Source: Iris pallida (Eukaryota; Streptophyta; Magnoliopsida; Asparagales; Iridaceae). From it: a DNA stretch of 64,000 nt. Position 1 is the first letter of the stretch, and the number at the start of each line of letters is the position of its first letter. Where the stretch lies: positions 1 through 64,000 of the forward strand of contig JANAVB010004019.1 in the NCBI GenBank assembly GCA_029216955.1. The letters run 5' to 3'. Below the pieces are notes generated by a model. That model saw nothing but the letters and a program-made list of their open reading frames with translations, did no database searches and was not told the DNA's origin. Made by a program: the position numbers and the translations under genes. Below are positions 29,190 to 41,728 of the stretch, in pieces.

Positions 29190-29317
29190 GTCATCTTATA
29201 TAAAAGTGATATTGGGCATTAATTCAAATACACTATAACAATGTGCACAGCTGACTGGCTTTTTTTCGGACTTCTTAAGAAGAGTCAAACAAGTGTCAGC
29301 CTGCATCAAGGCTTCAC

Positions 29318-31330
29318 TTAACGTCTCATGAGTTTTTTTGAGAGACGTAAAAGTTCAAAGATTGACAATCTTGCTGGAGTATTGGCCAATTGAGCCAATA
29401 TGTCAAAATTGTAAGGCTTTTCAAGTCCAAGAGATGATGATTTCTTCAACGCTTTATCAAAGCGAACATGTTGCTTTCCCTTGTCTGCTGATGTTGGTTT
29501 AGGAGGAGATGGCTCGACCACTGGCAAGGATGCAGATGGTGTATCTCCAGCAGGAGAAGATGATGGAGGAAGAGCATCTGGGGATGGAGCAGGGTTCTCT
29601 TGATTTTTGGAATACTCCTGAAGATAGGGTTTTCTAGATCTAGTGCCCATTAGGATTTCTTCTTCTGTTAATGGTTCAAAGGATACCATATTACAGTTCT
29701 TGGATTTAGACTTGGAATGCTTCTTTTGCTTAGAAGAGGAAGGCATTTCAAATTCTGCCACCAGATCTGGATGAATCTACATAATCTCTCCTCTGTCAGT
29801 TGACATCGGAACAAGACCTTCATTTTGAGGAGACGGGATATTCACAATTTCTAGAGTAGTCCTTGGAATGGGGACAGCACCATCTTGTACGAGTTGTGGT
29901 AAAAAATCATCGAATTGGAGAGAAACCACATTAGCAGTCACCATTTTCTTGTCCTGCTTAGAGTAATTGCTCCAGAGTTGGCCAACTCCTGGATTTTGCC
30001 CTTGAGCACATAACATGCTCTGGTTGGATGCCCTATGAATCTGTGATAAACATAGTTTTAGGGTGATCAGTTTTATCAACTTCTTCTAGTCGCTTTATCT
30101 CTGGAAGCTGAAGCTTATTGCTTTTGATCAAGCAATCGAAGATGCTTAAAGTATCATCTTCGTCGAAAGAATACTCTTCTTTTGGACGAGTTAACTTTTG
30201 TAGTGGTGCTGATGGGGTGGATGTCGTCTGAGTAACATTGACAGCCAAAGACTCTTTGCCTTTGAGATTGATGGCCAATGTTTCTTTATTCTTGCGATTA
30301 TTCTGGCGATTACTACCCCCAGGTATAGAATGTTCATCTTGGTTAGGATGAGTCATCTAGACTCCTAACTGCTTGAACTTTTCGATACTCACTTCTGCCG
30401 CCTTTGCATTAACAATAAAAGAAGGCCAATCCTGGAATTGTGTAGATCCCGCCCATATACTAATAATAGATAACAAGTTTGATTTGTAAGTGTCTATTGT
30501 TACAGCAGATGGAGTACCTAAAGGCATTTTGAGTGCCTCTTGGCGGAATCTTTTAATGAAACTCTCTGTAGATTCATTGTACCTCTGTTTAATTTTAATG
30601 ATGGCAGACATTGTCATGTCATTGACTCCCTCATAAAATCGTTCCAAGAACATTTGCTTGAAACCAGCAAAAAAAGTGATACAGCCATCAGGTAGGCTAC
30701 GATACGTGTCATATGCTGCACCGGCTAAATAACCGACGAATACTCTGGTAGGAGAGCATCATTTAGCTGTAATTGATCAGTCATCACTTCGAAATGATTG
30801 ATGTACTGACTTGGAGAAGTGCTACCATCAAATAGCATAATGGTTGGAAGCTTATATTTAGGAGGAAATGGAACCTCCTTCCACTCTGTAGGATATGGTT
30901 GCTTTATGCCTAATCTTTATAGGCTATCCTTCTGCTTGAAGGCCTCAAACTGAGTGCGCAGAAGTATCACAGCCTCATTTGCACCCCCTAATGTTTGAGA
31001 ATTGGTAGGCTGGTTAGAAGTATTGGGAGGAGGAACAACATGGTAATTACCACCCCCAGCACCAGACTGACGTGGATCAGCTTGAATTGGCACAGAAGCA
31101 ACCTGAGGGGCTGGTACCCCCAGACTAACAGGTACAGAAGATGCTATAGGCTCAGGATTTGTAACAGGGTTTACAATCGGAGGCACTGTATGTTGAGCAA
31201 CCATTATGGTGTGCATGCTTGCAACCATTTCTGCTATGGTTTTTAATTTGTCTTCTATTGTAACAATTCGTTGCTCTTGGTTGGTTGACGTAGAGGCATC
31301 TTGATCTTCCGTAATGGTATACGCTGTCAC
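29318..31330 (-). pseudogene. Element A gag region
   Basis: Minus strand, four or more fragments. 31330-30917 gives a Pro/Ser-rich N-terminus ending TQFEAFKQKDSL. Next comes a capsid-like part (PFPPKYKLPTIMLFDGSTSPSQYINHFEVMTDQL, then FLERFYEGVNDMTMSAIIKIKQRYNESTESFIKRFRQEA). 30356-29318 gives low-complexity charged sequence. No zinc knuckle is seen. Stops near 30880, 30356, 30033 and 29776 break it. Confidence 0.72.
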
Positions 31331-31629
31331 TTCTCTTACAGCTATTGATGAGATAGTTTGTTCAGAACTTTTACTATCTGCATCAAACTCCGAAAGAGAG
31401 TCCTCTCACACATGAGTGATAGGGTGATCTTCTTGATTAAAGACACCTTGGATCAAATGATGATTTTTCGATCTAGTGTATTGAAAGACACCTTCATTGG
31501 ATGCATGGATCCGGTCTAAGTATTATTGACTGGGATTACGAGATGCATTACATCTTGGACATTTCCCACCCCCAGTGCCTTGAGAAGTCATGTTAACAGA
31601 AGAATATAATAGTTCATCTTCGTCTTTTA

Positions 31630-32958
31630 TTATATGTCCAGGAGTTGAAGATAGTTCAGACGATCGAAGACAGATCGTCGAGCCGATTGGCAACAATAGT
31701 TGATGACAACTTCATGTAGGCAGTGGCAATTTGAAGCACAATTTGGAGGTAAGAAAAACATTCCTGTAGTCTTTCGCCTTTGTGCAAGACGTTGCCAGAG
31801 ATCAGTTACAACCACAGGACGAGAAGAAGTCGGAGGAACATATTCCTTAATGATGTTAGGAACATGTCTCATATTCTTCAGGTGTTTAGTTCCTTGAGTG
31901 TACAAAGATGTAGTCAACTCATTAGCATAGGTAGATGGGTCTTTCTTTTCAAACTTTGACTTTTGGTGCAGATTGGCCTTTGGCATAGGGTTCTTGCGTT
32001 TTGCCCAAGTTGATATTGGTTGACGCCTACTGAGATAATCGTGTAAATCTAAAAATTCTGTTCCCGGTGTCTCTGTTTGTGATACCTTCAATTTTCCTTG
32101 CTTGGATCTTAAAATTTGCAAGGTAGGAAGTTCTTGACCAAACCCCATAGGGGTAGGTAAGATACCTCTCCGATTAGTATTCTTTTCGGTATCAGAGATT
32201 CGAGGACCTCTGTTTACAAGAATAGAATCTGATACATCTTCCTCTGAGTCATAGACCAGGAAAGTTTGAGGAAAGACCAAAGGATGCTTTCCTTTATTTT
32301 GAATAGGGTTAGCTAAGAAGCGTTTCCCTTTGTTCTGTTGTGTGATCATTTTAGGCATAGATTGTGCCAATTGAGAAAATGTCATAGGACTTTTTCCTTT
32401 GTTCTGTCTAGTGTTGGCACTAGGACATGAATTCTCTAAGTTCAGAACTTGAGAATTGGAAGAGGAAATAGACAAAAGACTAGTTCCCTTGAGTTGTGCC
32501 GGAGTAGCAGATTGCTTGGGTTGTGCCATAGTCCTACGGACTATTGGTGGCGCCTTGGCAGCAACATTGGTAGACTGTGCCTCGATAGTAGCTTAAACTG
32601 ACTGCGCCTTGGCAGCAAAGATAGTAGTAGACTGTACATGGGAAGCAGAGTGAGTAGATTGTGCCCTAACAACAAAAACAGGCTTTACTAGAGCCACTGA
32701 GGCGGATTGCGCCTTGGTTATTGAGCACTCAAGTTGCGCCTGGGAAACAGCGACTGTTAAAGATTTAGGAGTCCACACAGTCCTATTCTTGGCGATAGCC
32801 ATCGTGCACTTGTTGCTTCTGTTGTTGATCATATTCTCGTAGGCTGTCTGGTTGACTTGAACAACCAGGGTCTTCTGCATCTTGCTGATCGACGCAATGT
32901 CACATTGAATTATCACTTTTTCGTAGGAGGAGAAAGTCATCCCCAGCAGAGTCGCCAT
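31630..32958 (-). pseudogene. Element A ORF1 (extra ORF upstream of gag)
   Basis: The ATG at 32958-32956 overlaps the primer-binding site. The first ~120 residues (MATLLGMTFSSYEKV...) end at a stop near 32593; the frame resumes as MAQPKQSATPAQ... to a stop at 31630. Repeated tracts of the form Q-N-K-G-K-x-P/F-L occur four times (e.g. RQNKGKSPMTF, QQNKGKRFLAN, IQNKGKHPLVF). The C-terminal part (LHDYLSRRQPISTWAKRKN) looks more ordered. The homologue at 1-1022 shares start and repeats. Extra ORFs here are known in Ogre-like Tat elements; no function is established that I know of. The ~300 bp between 31630 and 31330 show no clear gene. Confidence 0.65.
32940..32957 (-). other. Primer-binding site of A, tRNA-Arg type
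   Basis: TGGCGACTCTGCTGGGGA on the minus strand, seven bases inside the LTR end at 32965. It matches the complement of the plant tRNA-Arg(ACG) 3' end as I recall it, with about two mismatches. Confidence 0.72.
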
Positions 32959-32964
32959 TTTATT

Positions 32965-33891
32965 TGCAAAAACAAAATTTGTTTATTCAAACTTGTAAAA
33001 GAGTAAAAAGTATAATAAATTCTGGGGAAGTACAACTTTAGGAATCTGATCAGAAGGTGATCACTTTATCCCTTGGACTATGTGAACTTGAAGACTGTAG
33101 CCTCTAGAGAACGCAACAGCAATTTTGCAAAAGTTCTTAATCTCTGTCTGTGTCCCTCTGATGATGATTGGAAACTCTATTTATATAGTTCAGAAAATAA
33201 TTGTTTTAGCAGTTATTCTGATATGCACGAGGCTGGATTGTGCCATACTGAGTTGCGCCAACCTCCTGTTGTGCCAAGTTTCATTCAGTTGTCAATCATG
33301 TACTAACTGTATTTAGACATGTGGCATCATATGATTGAGATGCGCGTGGTTGTGTACAGGATAGTAGACACATCTTGAGAGATTAGTGGCATGTGCGCCA
33401 TGTCATCCTGCTTTAGAATGTAAGTTGTCTCAACTTTATCAGGTTGCGTGAGCTTCAGTCAACAAGTCAAACTGTGCTTGATTTGAGCTGCGCCTACACA
33501 CGTGGCAGCTTTTGGGCAAAAGTCGTTCAGGTTGCGCCCAGGTACAACTAAGGATTTTGTTTAGATTGCGTCTGGGCACAACTCACGAAGTGTATAGGAC
33601 AGCTGTCCACCAACTTCTCTTGAGCGACACAATTCATGAAATTCGAAAAGATTTTCCTCGTTCACTGTTATGTCAGTCGTCAGTATTGTCAGGTAATGAT
33701 GACCGTTAAGTGTCAGATGCCATGTAGATTTTGGCATAAAAAGATTAGGCACAGTCTGATATCGGGCACAATCTGATCAGTGGCGTAGTCTGTTCTCTGA
33801 GCTTCATATCAGTGGCACAACTTTATTTTTGGGGCGCAACTTGATCACTGATCAGCATATTCAAGGCGCAACTTGATTTTTAGGCTCTACA
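32965..33891 (-). repeat. 5' LTR of element A
   Basis: 927 bp, minus-strand TGTAGAGCC...TTTGCA. It is colinear with the LTR of A-prime at 1029-1915. TTGCGCC-type motifs recur. Confidence 0.8.
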
Positions 33892-34297
33892 CACATGTCC
33901 ATGGAGAGTTCGGCAAAAGCATTTTAGGAGAAGCTGCATTCGTTGTACGAAAGAAAGACGACTGGCAACAAGGTATTTCTTATTCGCCAACTCGATGTAC
34001 ACGAAGGGTACCGCGGTGGCACAACATCTGAACGAGGTTCAGCGTATCATCAATCAGCTATCTGCTATAAAGATGGTGATTGATGATGAGCTTCAGGCCC
34101 TACTGCTTTTGAGTTCTCTGTCGAAAAGCTGGAAGACGTTAGTGGTGTCGATGAGCAACTCCGCGCTTGATAGAGTTGTCACGATAGAGGTAGTCAAAAG
34201 TAGCTTGTTGAATGAGGAGGTCCGACGCAAGCAAGTGGAATCGTCGCAGGAGTCCGTTCTGGTGGCTTCCTACGGGAAGGGAAGACCCAAGTCATAG
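33892..34297 (+). pseudogene. Ty1/copia gag remnant
   Basis: Resumes in mid-gene right after element A. One frame gives AF*EKLHSLYERKTTGNKVFLIRQLD; after a frameshift near 33995 the next gives AVAQHLNEVQRIINQLSAIK, DDELQALLLLSSLSKSWKTLV, and ends GKGRPKS* at 34297. This is the UBN2-type capsid of Ty1/copia elements. The N-terminus must lie on the far side of element A, off-window. Confidence 0.85.
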
Positions 34298-34995
34298 GCG
34301 AGGACAGGGGAGAGTTCTCAAAATCTTGCGATTGTGGACCATAAGGAGGGCTGCTATCACTGTGGTGAAAGGAGTCATATCAAGAGGAATTGCATGAAGC
34401 TCAAAGCTGAGAAGTACAAAGACAAGGACGATCAGGAGGATCTCATGGCGTTTGGAGATATCATTATCGCAGTGATCGACACAGAGGAACCTTGTGGCAT
34501 GTGTCATGATGGCGACTTGGTCATAGACATAGGGGCGTCGTATCATGCCACTCCACATAGAAGGATCTTCACATCATACTACGGCGGTAGGTTTAGGCGT
34601 ATGAAGATGGGCAACAAGGGGATGGCTACAGTTGTAGGCATCTGTGATGTACATTTGACAACAGAGTTTGGTGAAAAGCTCGTCCTTAGGGGTGTACGAC
34701 ATGTATTGAGTTTGCGTTGCAACTTGGTTTCAGTAGGGATGCTGGCAAATAATGGTTGTCACAGTCTATTTGGGAACAAAGATTGGATGCTTACGAAGGA
34801 TTCCTAACAACTGGCTCAGGGAGATTTGTGTTGTGGCATGTACAGGCTCAAGCCACTGAGCTGTACAGGCAGACCACAGACATCGGATAGAGCCTCGAGG
34901 GATGTTCGACATGCGGTAGATCGTCGAGAACTTACTGAGTAGGGGCTTCTAGATGCTTTGAGGGATACAGAGTTGTCGAGGCAAAGTAACGGATG
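34298..34995 (+). pseudogene. Ty1/copia zinc knuckle and protease remnant
   Basis: Continues the copia element in a shifted frame. The zinc knuckle is CYHCGERSHIKRNC (CX2CX4HX4C) from 34352. The protease active site reads LVIDIGASYHATPHRRIFTSY, where the usual D-S-G is D-I-G, so it is probably inactive even ignoring frameshifts. VHLTTEFGEKLVLRGVRHVLSLRCNLVSVGML follows. The stop at 34805-34807 is followed by the pre-integrase segment QGDLCCGMYRL. Integrase and RT are absent; the sequence to ~35280 has only scraps. Confidence 0.82.
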
Positions 34996-35279
34996 TTGAT
35001 GAGTCAAAGATTGAGGGTCAGTCTGTTGGTCCTATGGCAGCTGGTCGGTCTCCAGGTTGGGGTTGCTCTACGGATCCAGATTTGGCAACAAGTCGTTTTC
35101 CAAAGCTTCACAAAATGACATCGATTTCAGCAGTTCGTAAGCACAAAATGGAGATTCGGGGTGCTCGTCCACAAGAAAATCTATGAGAAAGTCTGTACTT
35201 CGCTCTTAGGGACTTTGCCATCCAAGACAGAAGGAAGAAGAAGATCTAATCGAGGAGTCATCAACTTCGGTTAGAGAGA

Positions 35280-35538
35280 TTGCTACGGGTTGGTAAGTGA
35301 TCTCAATTGTAATCTTCTATTTTTTTGAGAGTGGTGAGGGAGTTGAACCTATTAGGGCAAAGGGTTCAACGTGAGTTTTATCAATCTTATAATTTCATCT
35401 GAGTTATTAAAGGTTGGGATTTGTCCAGGTGACGTACGTCGCCGCCATATACTTGTCTTCGTCTTATGCTTGGTGTCCGTTAGACGGGGGTTGGTTTTGA
35501 TCAGGTGGATTGTCAAACACTTCCGTACACGCCCAACA
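35280..35538 (+). repeat. Copia-like 5' LTR, 3' portion
   Basis: Non-coding sequence ending CACGCCCAACA, immediately followed (after AG) by a primer site, so it is the U5 end of an LTR. The LTR start was not found upstream and is probably deleted. Confidence 0.5.
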
Positions 35539-35540
35539 AG

Positions 35541-35554
35541 TGGTACCAGAGCCC
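35541..35554 (+). other. Primer-binding site, tRNA-iMet type
   Basis: TGGTACCAGAGCCC, one base from the usual TGGTATCAGAGCC. Confidence 0.75.
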
Positions 35555-35817
35555 ATGGTTAGGTGGCTGGTTTGAGCGGCTCTAATTGGTTCGAGACAAA
35601 TGGTACTGAACGTTTATGCGTATACACAGATATACATGCTCTCTTCTCAAGGTGGAGTAAAAGCATCAACTACACGAATTGGCTTCAAAGGTGGGTTTGA
35701 CGAGCCCAAGGTGGAGCAAGACGTTGTGGTTGGCATACAATAATGGTGTGGATAAACGTGTCAGGTTTGGTTCTATGGTCGAACGGATCGATATGACAAT
35801 ATGTAGGATCTCCTGGG

Positions 35818-35975
35818 TGCTCGGCTGGCGGAAACAAATAAAAAGGTAGCAAGAAGTTCTAAAGTTGTTCGGCTAACGGGAACGAACAAAAGGTAGCGGG
35901 GGTGCTAAGGTTGTTCGGCTAGCGGGAACGGACAAATATAGCAAGGTGCTAAGGTTATTCGGCTAGCAAAAATGA
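35818..35975. repeat. ~50-bp minisatellite, about 3.5 units
   Basis: Units of the form GTTGTTCGGCTAGCGGGAACGgACAAA..TAGC..GGTGCTAAG. Copies begin near 35820, 35870, 35910 and 35953. They lie just upstream of a polypurine tract (TGTGGAGAT, 35981-35989). Confidence 0.8.
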
Positions 35976-35989
35976 GCTAATGTGGAGAT

Positions 35990-36077
35990 TGTTGGGTTGT
36001 ATCTCGTTTTCGGTGGAGCGCTCAAATGGGGGGTGACAATGGAGTTGATAATTTAGTCCCACATCGTGTAGGTGGTG
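35990..36077 (+). repeat. Copia-like 3' LTR, first part
   Basis: Starts TGTTGGGTTGTATCTCG after the polypurine tract and contains TTAGTCCCACATCG, a motif common at the start of copia and TRIM LTRs. It is cut by element C and continues at 47918 (GGATCATGCGGTATAGG). A primer site and polypurine tract only ~440 bp apart suggest a TRIM- or LARD-like element or a large internal deletion. Confidence 0.65.
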
Positions 36078-37342
36078 TGTAAAACCCAAACTTGGATAAA
36101 TAATTAATTTGGTTATGTGCAAGAATTGTTTGGCTTTAACTCCATTAGTATAAATTTTAGATTATTATTGTTATTATTATTATTATTATATATTTTTAGT
36201 CGATTAATTAAATCATAATTTTAGTTGAATTTTTATTGTTGTTGGGGTTTGATTGCTGGACCTTGGACCCTAATCCGTTCCTTAATCCTGAAACCCAAAC
36301 TGTTAAAGCCCAAAGCTTTTTAAAAAAAGAAAAAACAAAAAAAAACAAGATCCTCACCTCCCAGCCCACAAACCTTTACAACTTCCATCACCCCTTTATT
36401 CTCCTCCATGTCCACTCTTCCTAATTACACTCCCCTAAATCACTCCCTACCACATTCTAAACTTTAACTATCACCCTCACCTTTCTTTTCACAAAGAAGA
36501 TCAACATACATCAAACACCCATCACCATTCCCCTTCTTTTTTCCTCTACAACCCACTCCCTATCACACTCTCTTTCCCAAACCCCCTAACCCGCGACTGC
36601 GACGAGTAACCCCTTTAGCGCCTATGCGACCGTCGGCGTGCACCCCAGCATGGCCAGCCCGCCTCCGCGTGCCCTAGCCGCCGAAGCCGTCCTAACCCGG
36701 CAACCACCCCTCTTCCGATCTCCTTGGCTGGCCCTTTCCGAGCTCTCCGATCGGAGTTCCCCGTCGAGCTCACAACCCCGATCTCCTTGTCGAGCCTGAT
36801 CGGCCAGACTTGTCCGGTGACGCTCACTGTGACCGCTGTTTGTGACGCGCTCTGAGGCTCCCCGAGTCGGTGACGACGTCACGATCCGAGTCCGAGGCCA
36901 CCCTTCGGATTCCGTCGTCAAAATTTTGGTATAATCTCTTAACCGAGTAGTTCGTCCCTCCTCGTAGTCATAGTCTATAATGACGCGGTCTCGATTCCGT
37001 TACGGGATTCGAGTATTTTATGTTGCTCGCATGTGGATGCATGGAACGATCGTTGGATCGTTGTTATCGTATTCGGAATATTTGTTCTATTATGACTGGG
37101 TTCTATAGTCCGATTTTAGATTTGGGTATTATGTGGCTTCCAGAATTAATTCTGTGAAGACTTGGTCTGACTTTGGCTTATATGTATGTATACATATTAG
37201 TTCTGTTAATTCAAAAGTGGCTTTTATATAATGTATATGTATGTCTAGTATTACTGGTTCTGTGGCTTTACAAAAATGTATACATATATATATATGGTTC
37301 AGAAAGAGAAATTACGTTTTAATTATACTCTTGTCATTGTGA

Positions 37343-37530
<188 letters not shown>

Positions 37531-37536
37531 ATATAT

Positions 37537-37565
<29 letters not shown>

Positions 37566-37567
<2 letters not shown>

Positions 37568-37751
37568 TGAAGGATCAAGATCCCCACATTTTTTGCATCC
37601 CCATACATCCCCCCTATTTGCACCATTGGATGGTGCTTTAAGTCATCTAATCTTAACCGATGATTTACCAATGGTTAAGATTAGATGACTTAAAGCACAT
37701 CCAACGGATGTGAACATGGGGATGCAAAAATTATGGGGATGCCTATCCTTC

Positions 37752-37754
<3 letters not shown>
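37566..37754. mobile_element. Foldback MITE in (TA)n, 189 bp
   Basis: The two halves are reverse complements over nearly the full length: GATGAAGGAT...CATTTTTTGCATCCCCAT...GTGCTTTAAGTCATCTAATC on the left pairs with GATTAGATGACTTAAAGCAC...ATGGGGATGCAAAAATTATG...ATCCTTCCTC on the right, with a ~15-base loop near 37662. It is flanked by TA arrays on both sides and missing from the 3' LTR of C, so it arrived after C inserted. Similar to the Micron-type elements described in rice, which sit in (TA)n; there is no coding capacity. Confidence 0.8.

Positions 37755-37802
<48 letters not shown>
37755..37802. repeat. (TA)n right of the foldback
   Basis: About 48 bp of TA, ending at TAATTGCTATATTCAAACC, which aligns again with the 3' LTR. 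Confidence 0.93.
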
Positions 37803-37806
<4 letters not shown>

Positions 37807-38423
37807 GCTATATTCAAACCTGCTGATTATAAATTATATCCTTCCAGAGTTATATATTTTACACTTATCGGCTCATTACGATTGGTGCATTTTGGTCAAT
37901 CGAGACTTTATCGTATCCACTTTGCCGACGACCGAAATAGTCGAATGTTCCATTAGCGAAACACAAACGCTATTGGGTATTCCCGTACGTTGAGGCGTAA
38001 GCTTTTAGCAACGTGTGACTGCATGACCAAGTCTAAGACTCTGGTTGTCCCTGCCTTACAATTTTAGTTTATTTTAGACTTGTAGAACTTGTTACTTGGC
38101 ATTCTATATTTCAGGTGCAGGGCACTCGTGCCTTTGGACTGGACCGTTCCCGGCTTAGAAGATCGTCACAACATAGTTTAGGATTTTTATTTTATTCTCC
38201 TTTTTATATAAAATATGTTGTAAGTCCATAAGCCCATTTTTCTCTTTGTTTCTCTGAGCCTTATATTGTGTAGCTTAGGAGTAGCATAGCTCTCTCTGTG
38301 TTCTATCTTCGATATCGCATGGTAGCTTTACTTTTAAAATGAAATTGAACATGTTTATTTTCTAAAAAGAAAAATAAAGTTTTCTCACATTAATTAGAAT
38401 GCCTTAATTTCAAGTTTTATATA

Positions 38424-38752
<329 letters not shown>

Positions 38753-39890
38753 TAAAACACGAAGATTTTCAAATAAATCGAGATATCTACTCCTTCCAAA
38801 ATAAATGCAATTGGACTTCTTTTATACAAATAATATAAAGCGACAATATAGTTGATTGATCGTTAGACTAATATGTTAAACAGTAAAATTGATTAGGACC
38901 AATATTAGAGATTGCAACTAGAACACCATAGAAATGGTTGTATTGGAACTAAAACATGTTTCACTAATGTAGGGTTCAGTTCCAGACTTTAGCTTGAGTA
39001 TTTTTATGTCGTCACCTATAGTACCAGAAAACCAAGGCAAGTTTCACATTATTTATGTCGTGTTTTAATTGATAATTAAATACATTGCATCATTAGGACT
39101 ATATACTGTATCGACATTTGACTCACAGAATCTCTCTCGGACCCAAATTGATTGCTTGATTGACTTATTGACTCAGGGATTGGGGAGTAGTGTAGCGTCT
39201 GTGACCAAAGCCCATGTTACTAATATTGACTCTCTTGCGCTAATCTCTTTCGCACAGGGGGTTGAGTCGTAGCATATGCTAGGATTAGGCCCAATGCTAG
39301 TATACATATTGAATCTACCAGCCGGTCACAGATAGCTACATGCTCAAATCACTATTGAATCATTGTAGATTACATCATTGTTGCTCTTAAGATTTCATTG
39401 CTTTATTGATTCTTTATTATTATTTAGAAAATATAATAATGCTTTAAAACTACTCCTTGCATCATTTATTATTTATTAGAATACTGGATATGGATATATG
39501 TTCATGCTCCTCTCCTGACGAGAAATCAACATTTTTAAGTTACTATGATGATGATGGTGTGCTCTTTAGTACCTACTATGAACCGAATTTGAGTTCCTCA
39601 GGAGGCTCAGGATCACTAGTAGTACTTGTAGTTTAGTTCCTTCGATTAAAGGTTGTAATAAAAGACTGGTTGTAGTAATTCAAATGTTACCTTAGTTGTG
39701 CGTTTGAATTCTCAGATAGACATTTAGTTCTGGACTTAAATGGTTTAAATAAAAAGTTTTTAAATTTTTATATTTTAGAATATTGTGCGTGAGTTACTAC
39801 TGATTGATACAGCTTACTGTTGCCGTCTCATAACGGTGCATGCTGGGTATCATCCGACTGAACCCAGAATCTTGGGATCAGATCATGACA

Positions 39891-41251
39891 TATTTTCAGT
39901 GGTGGCCCATGCAGGTCGAACAAACAACTTTAGAAAAACTGAATAGAAACAATTAGAACACTTAGAACTTTAAAACATCATGACTCGCCACAACATAGGA
40001 CCGATTTTATTCAAAATATTTTTTTATGTGTGTAACTTAGTTGGATTGTATTGCTTATGTTGCTTCCTAACCATTCCAGAGAATGACTAAGGAGATGCAA
40101 GTCGTGATTAAAATTCCATGGTCTCCGAAGGATTATCTTTTCCCTATCTGCATATTTTTAGGGTCTAGGCCAATTACTATTTTAGAAGTCTTGACTTCTC
40201 TTTTAGTCCAACTTACCTAGAAAATTCCCAAACTTTCATTAGTCATAAGGAATTATTTTTCCAAAATAATTTTGGTAGATGTCAGTATTCTCCAAGCATT
40301 TTACCGAGAATATTCTCATTGGCTTCTTCTACTCAACTTGAAGCTGTAATGCCTCTACCTTGTCTTGTGCCAAATCAATTAGTCAGAATCAAGTTTGATC
40401 AATTCCATAAGTTTAATCTTTGAAAAGGGAAATGTCGGAGAACATATACTCCTCTTGACTTCAAATCAACTCCCTTGATTCTCAAGAGCTACTAGAACAC
40501 ACATTTACTCTGATAAATTTCCTTGATTCCTGAAGAACAAATATCTACCTCTTTTTCTATCATGATTAGAACTTAGAACTCGTTTGAATTTTTCGTAAGC
40601 TCCTTGGAATTCCTATGGATAAAGTTGAGAGTGTATTCGTTGACCTATTATGGCGGGGCAGCTGTACACTACAGTCATTTATCTAAATCATGGAAACTAT
40701 GAGTTTACTGCAGCCAGCAGCGCACTAGCAAGGCATAGACCCTAAGTGAAGTGGTTTCAGGTATTCATAGGTTTTTGGATATTATTAAGACTATGTCCTC
40801 AATATCTGACCTTTTGAGTTGTTTCATCAACGATGGATAAAGTTGATAGAAGATTTGATGATATATTATTATTTGAGTCATGAAACCAAAGGTTTACTGC
40901 AGTCAGATGTACACTGGCGGGACATAAACTCTAGGCAAAGTGACTTCGGATATGTATGGTTTTGGATACTATTAAGACTATATCCATGTTATATACCATG
41001 TTTGATCTCTTATCGCTGTTAACAACTTTACCGAAAATGATCTTGAATTGACCTTAGCCTTATTTAAAATCTTAGCAGTAAATCTCATTTACATAATTCT
41101 TTTATAATACCATATGCTTCTTATAGAATTTTCCTTGATTTGTCCTAGAAATTCTTTAGGACCATCTTTTTAATACTTTTGGCCCAATCTCTTTCATGGT
41201 TTGACTATAGTGTACTGCACGTATTTTAATCGTTCCATGTTTTGATAACTA

Positions 41252-41329
<78 letters not shown>

Positions 41330-41666
41330 ATAGCCATGTATATTAGATAATTGATATACAATTATGGATGCATGTATGTATGTGTATATAGTTAATAGCT
41401 ATATATATACGGGGGAAACATAGATAGGTTACCTAGATCAATTTTTAGAGAATCTTGGGAATTAACATTTTTAATTAGGCCAGGATATGAAATGTGGTAG
41501 AAGAAGATCTTGGGTAAGTTAGTTAATAATAAGAGAATTATAGATTATAGAGATTGTGATTTATTAGTTTGTAAAGATGTTTCATATGTCGTTTAATTTC
41601 TCTAAATCTTGTAATAGTGACTTGATTTTCCTTCTATTCGTATAATTACTATTCATTTTCAATAAA

Positions 41667-41708
<42 letters not shown>
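39891..41708 (+). other. C interior, left non-coding part
   Basis: Starts TATTTTCAGTGGTGGCCCATGCAGGTC, the same atypical primer-region motif as T1. No gag is recognisable. Two diverged direct copies of a ~150-bp block (GGATAAAGTTGA...TTTACTGCAGYCAG...CTATTAAGACTATRTCC) lie at about 40617-40800 and 40834-40987. A (TA)n block lies at 41254-41322, and more TA at 41670-41708 leads into the retroposon tail. Confidence 0.6.

Positions 41709-41728
<20 letters not shown>

Larger units (their letters stand above)
24863..33891 (-). mobile_element. Tat-type Ty3/gypsy element A, main part
   Basis: Minus-strand element: 5' LTR (33891-32965), tRNA-Arg-type primer site, ORF1, gag, protease, RT, RNase H plus a second aRNase-H-type domain, and integrase; it continues at 7309 beyond T1. 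The dual RNase H, the extra ORF upstream of gag and the integrase sequence point to the Tat lineage (Ogre/Retand-like). The right end at 33891 interrupts a copia gag, and CACAT (33892-33896) would be one TSD copy. Many stops and frameshifts are present. Confidence 0.88.

Noticed and set aside
36599..36921. GC-rich ORFs in the LTR of C
   Set aside because: The sequence is repeated in the 3' LTR (45270-45520) with a deletion that breaks the frame; it is LTR sequence, not a gene.
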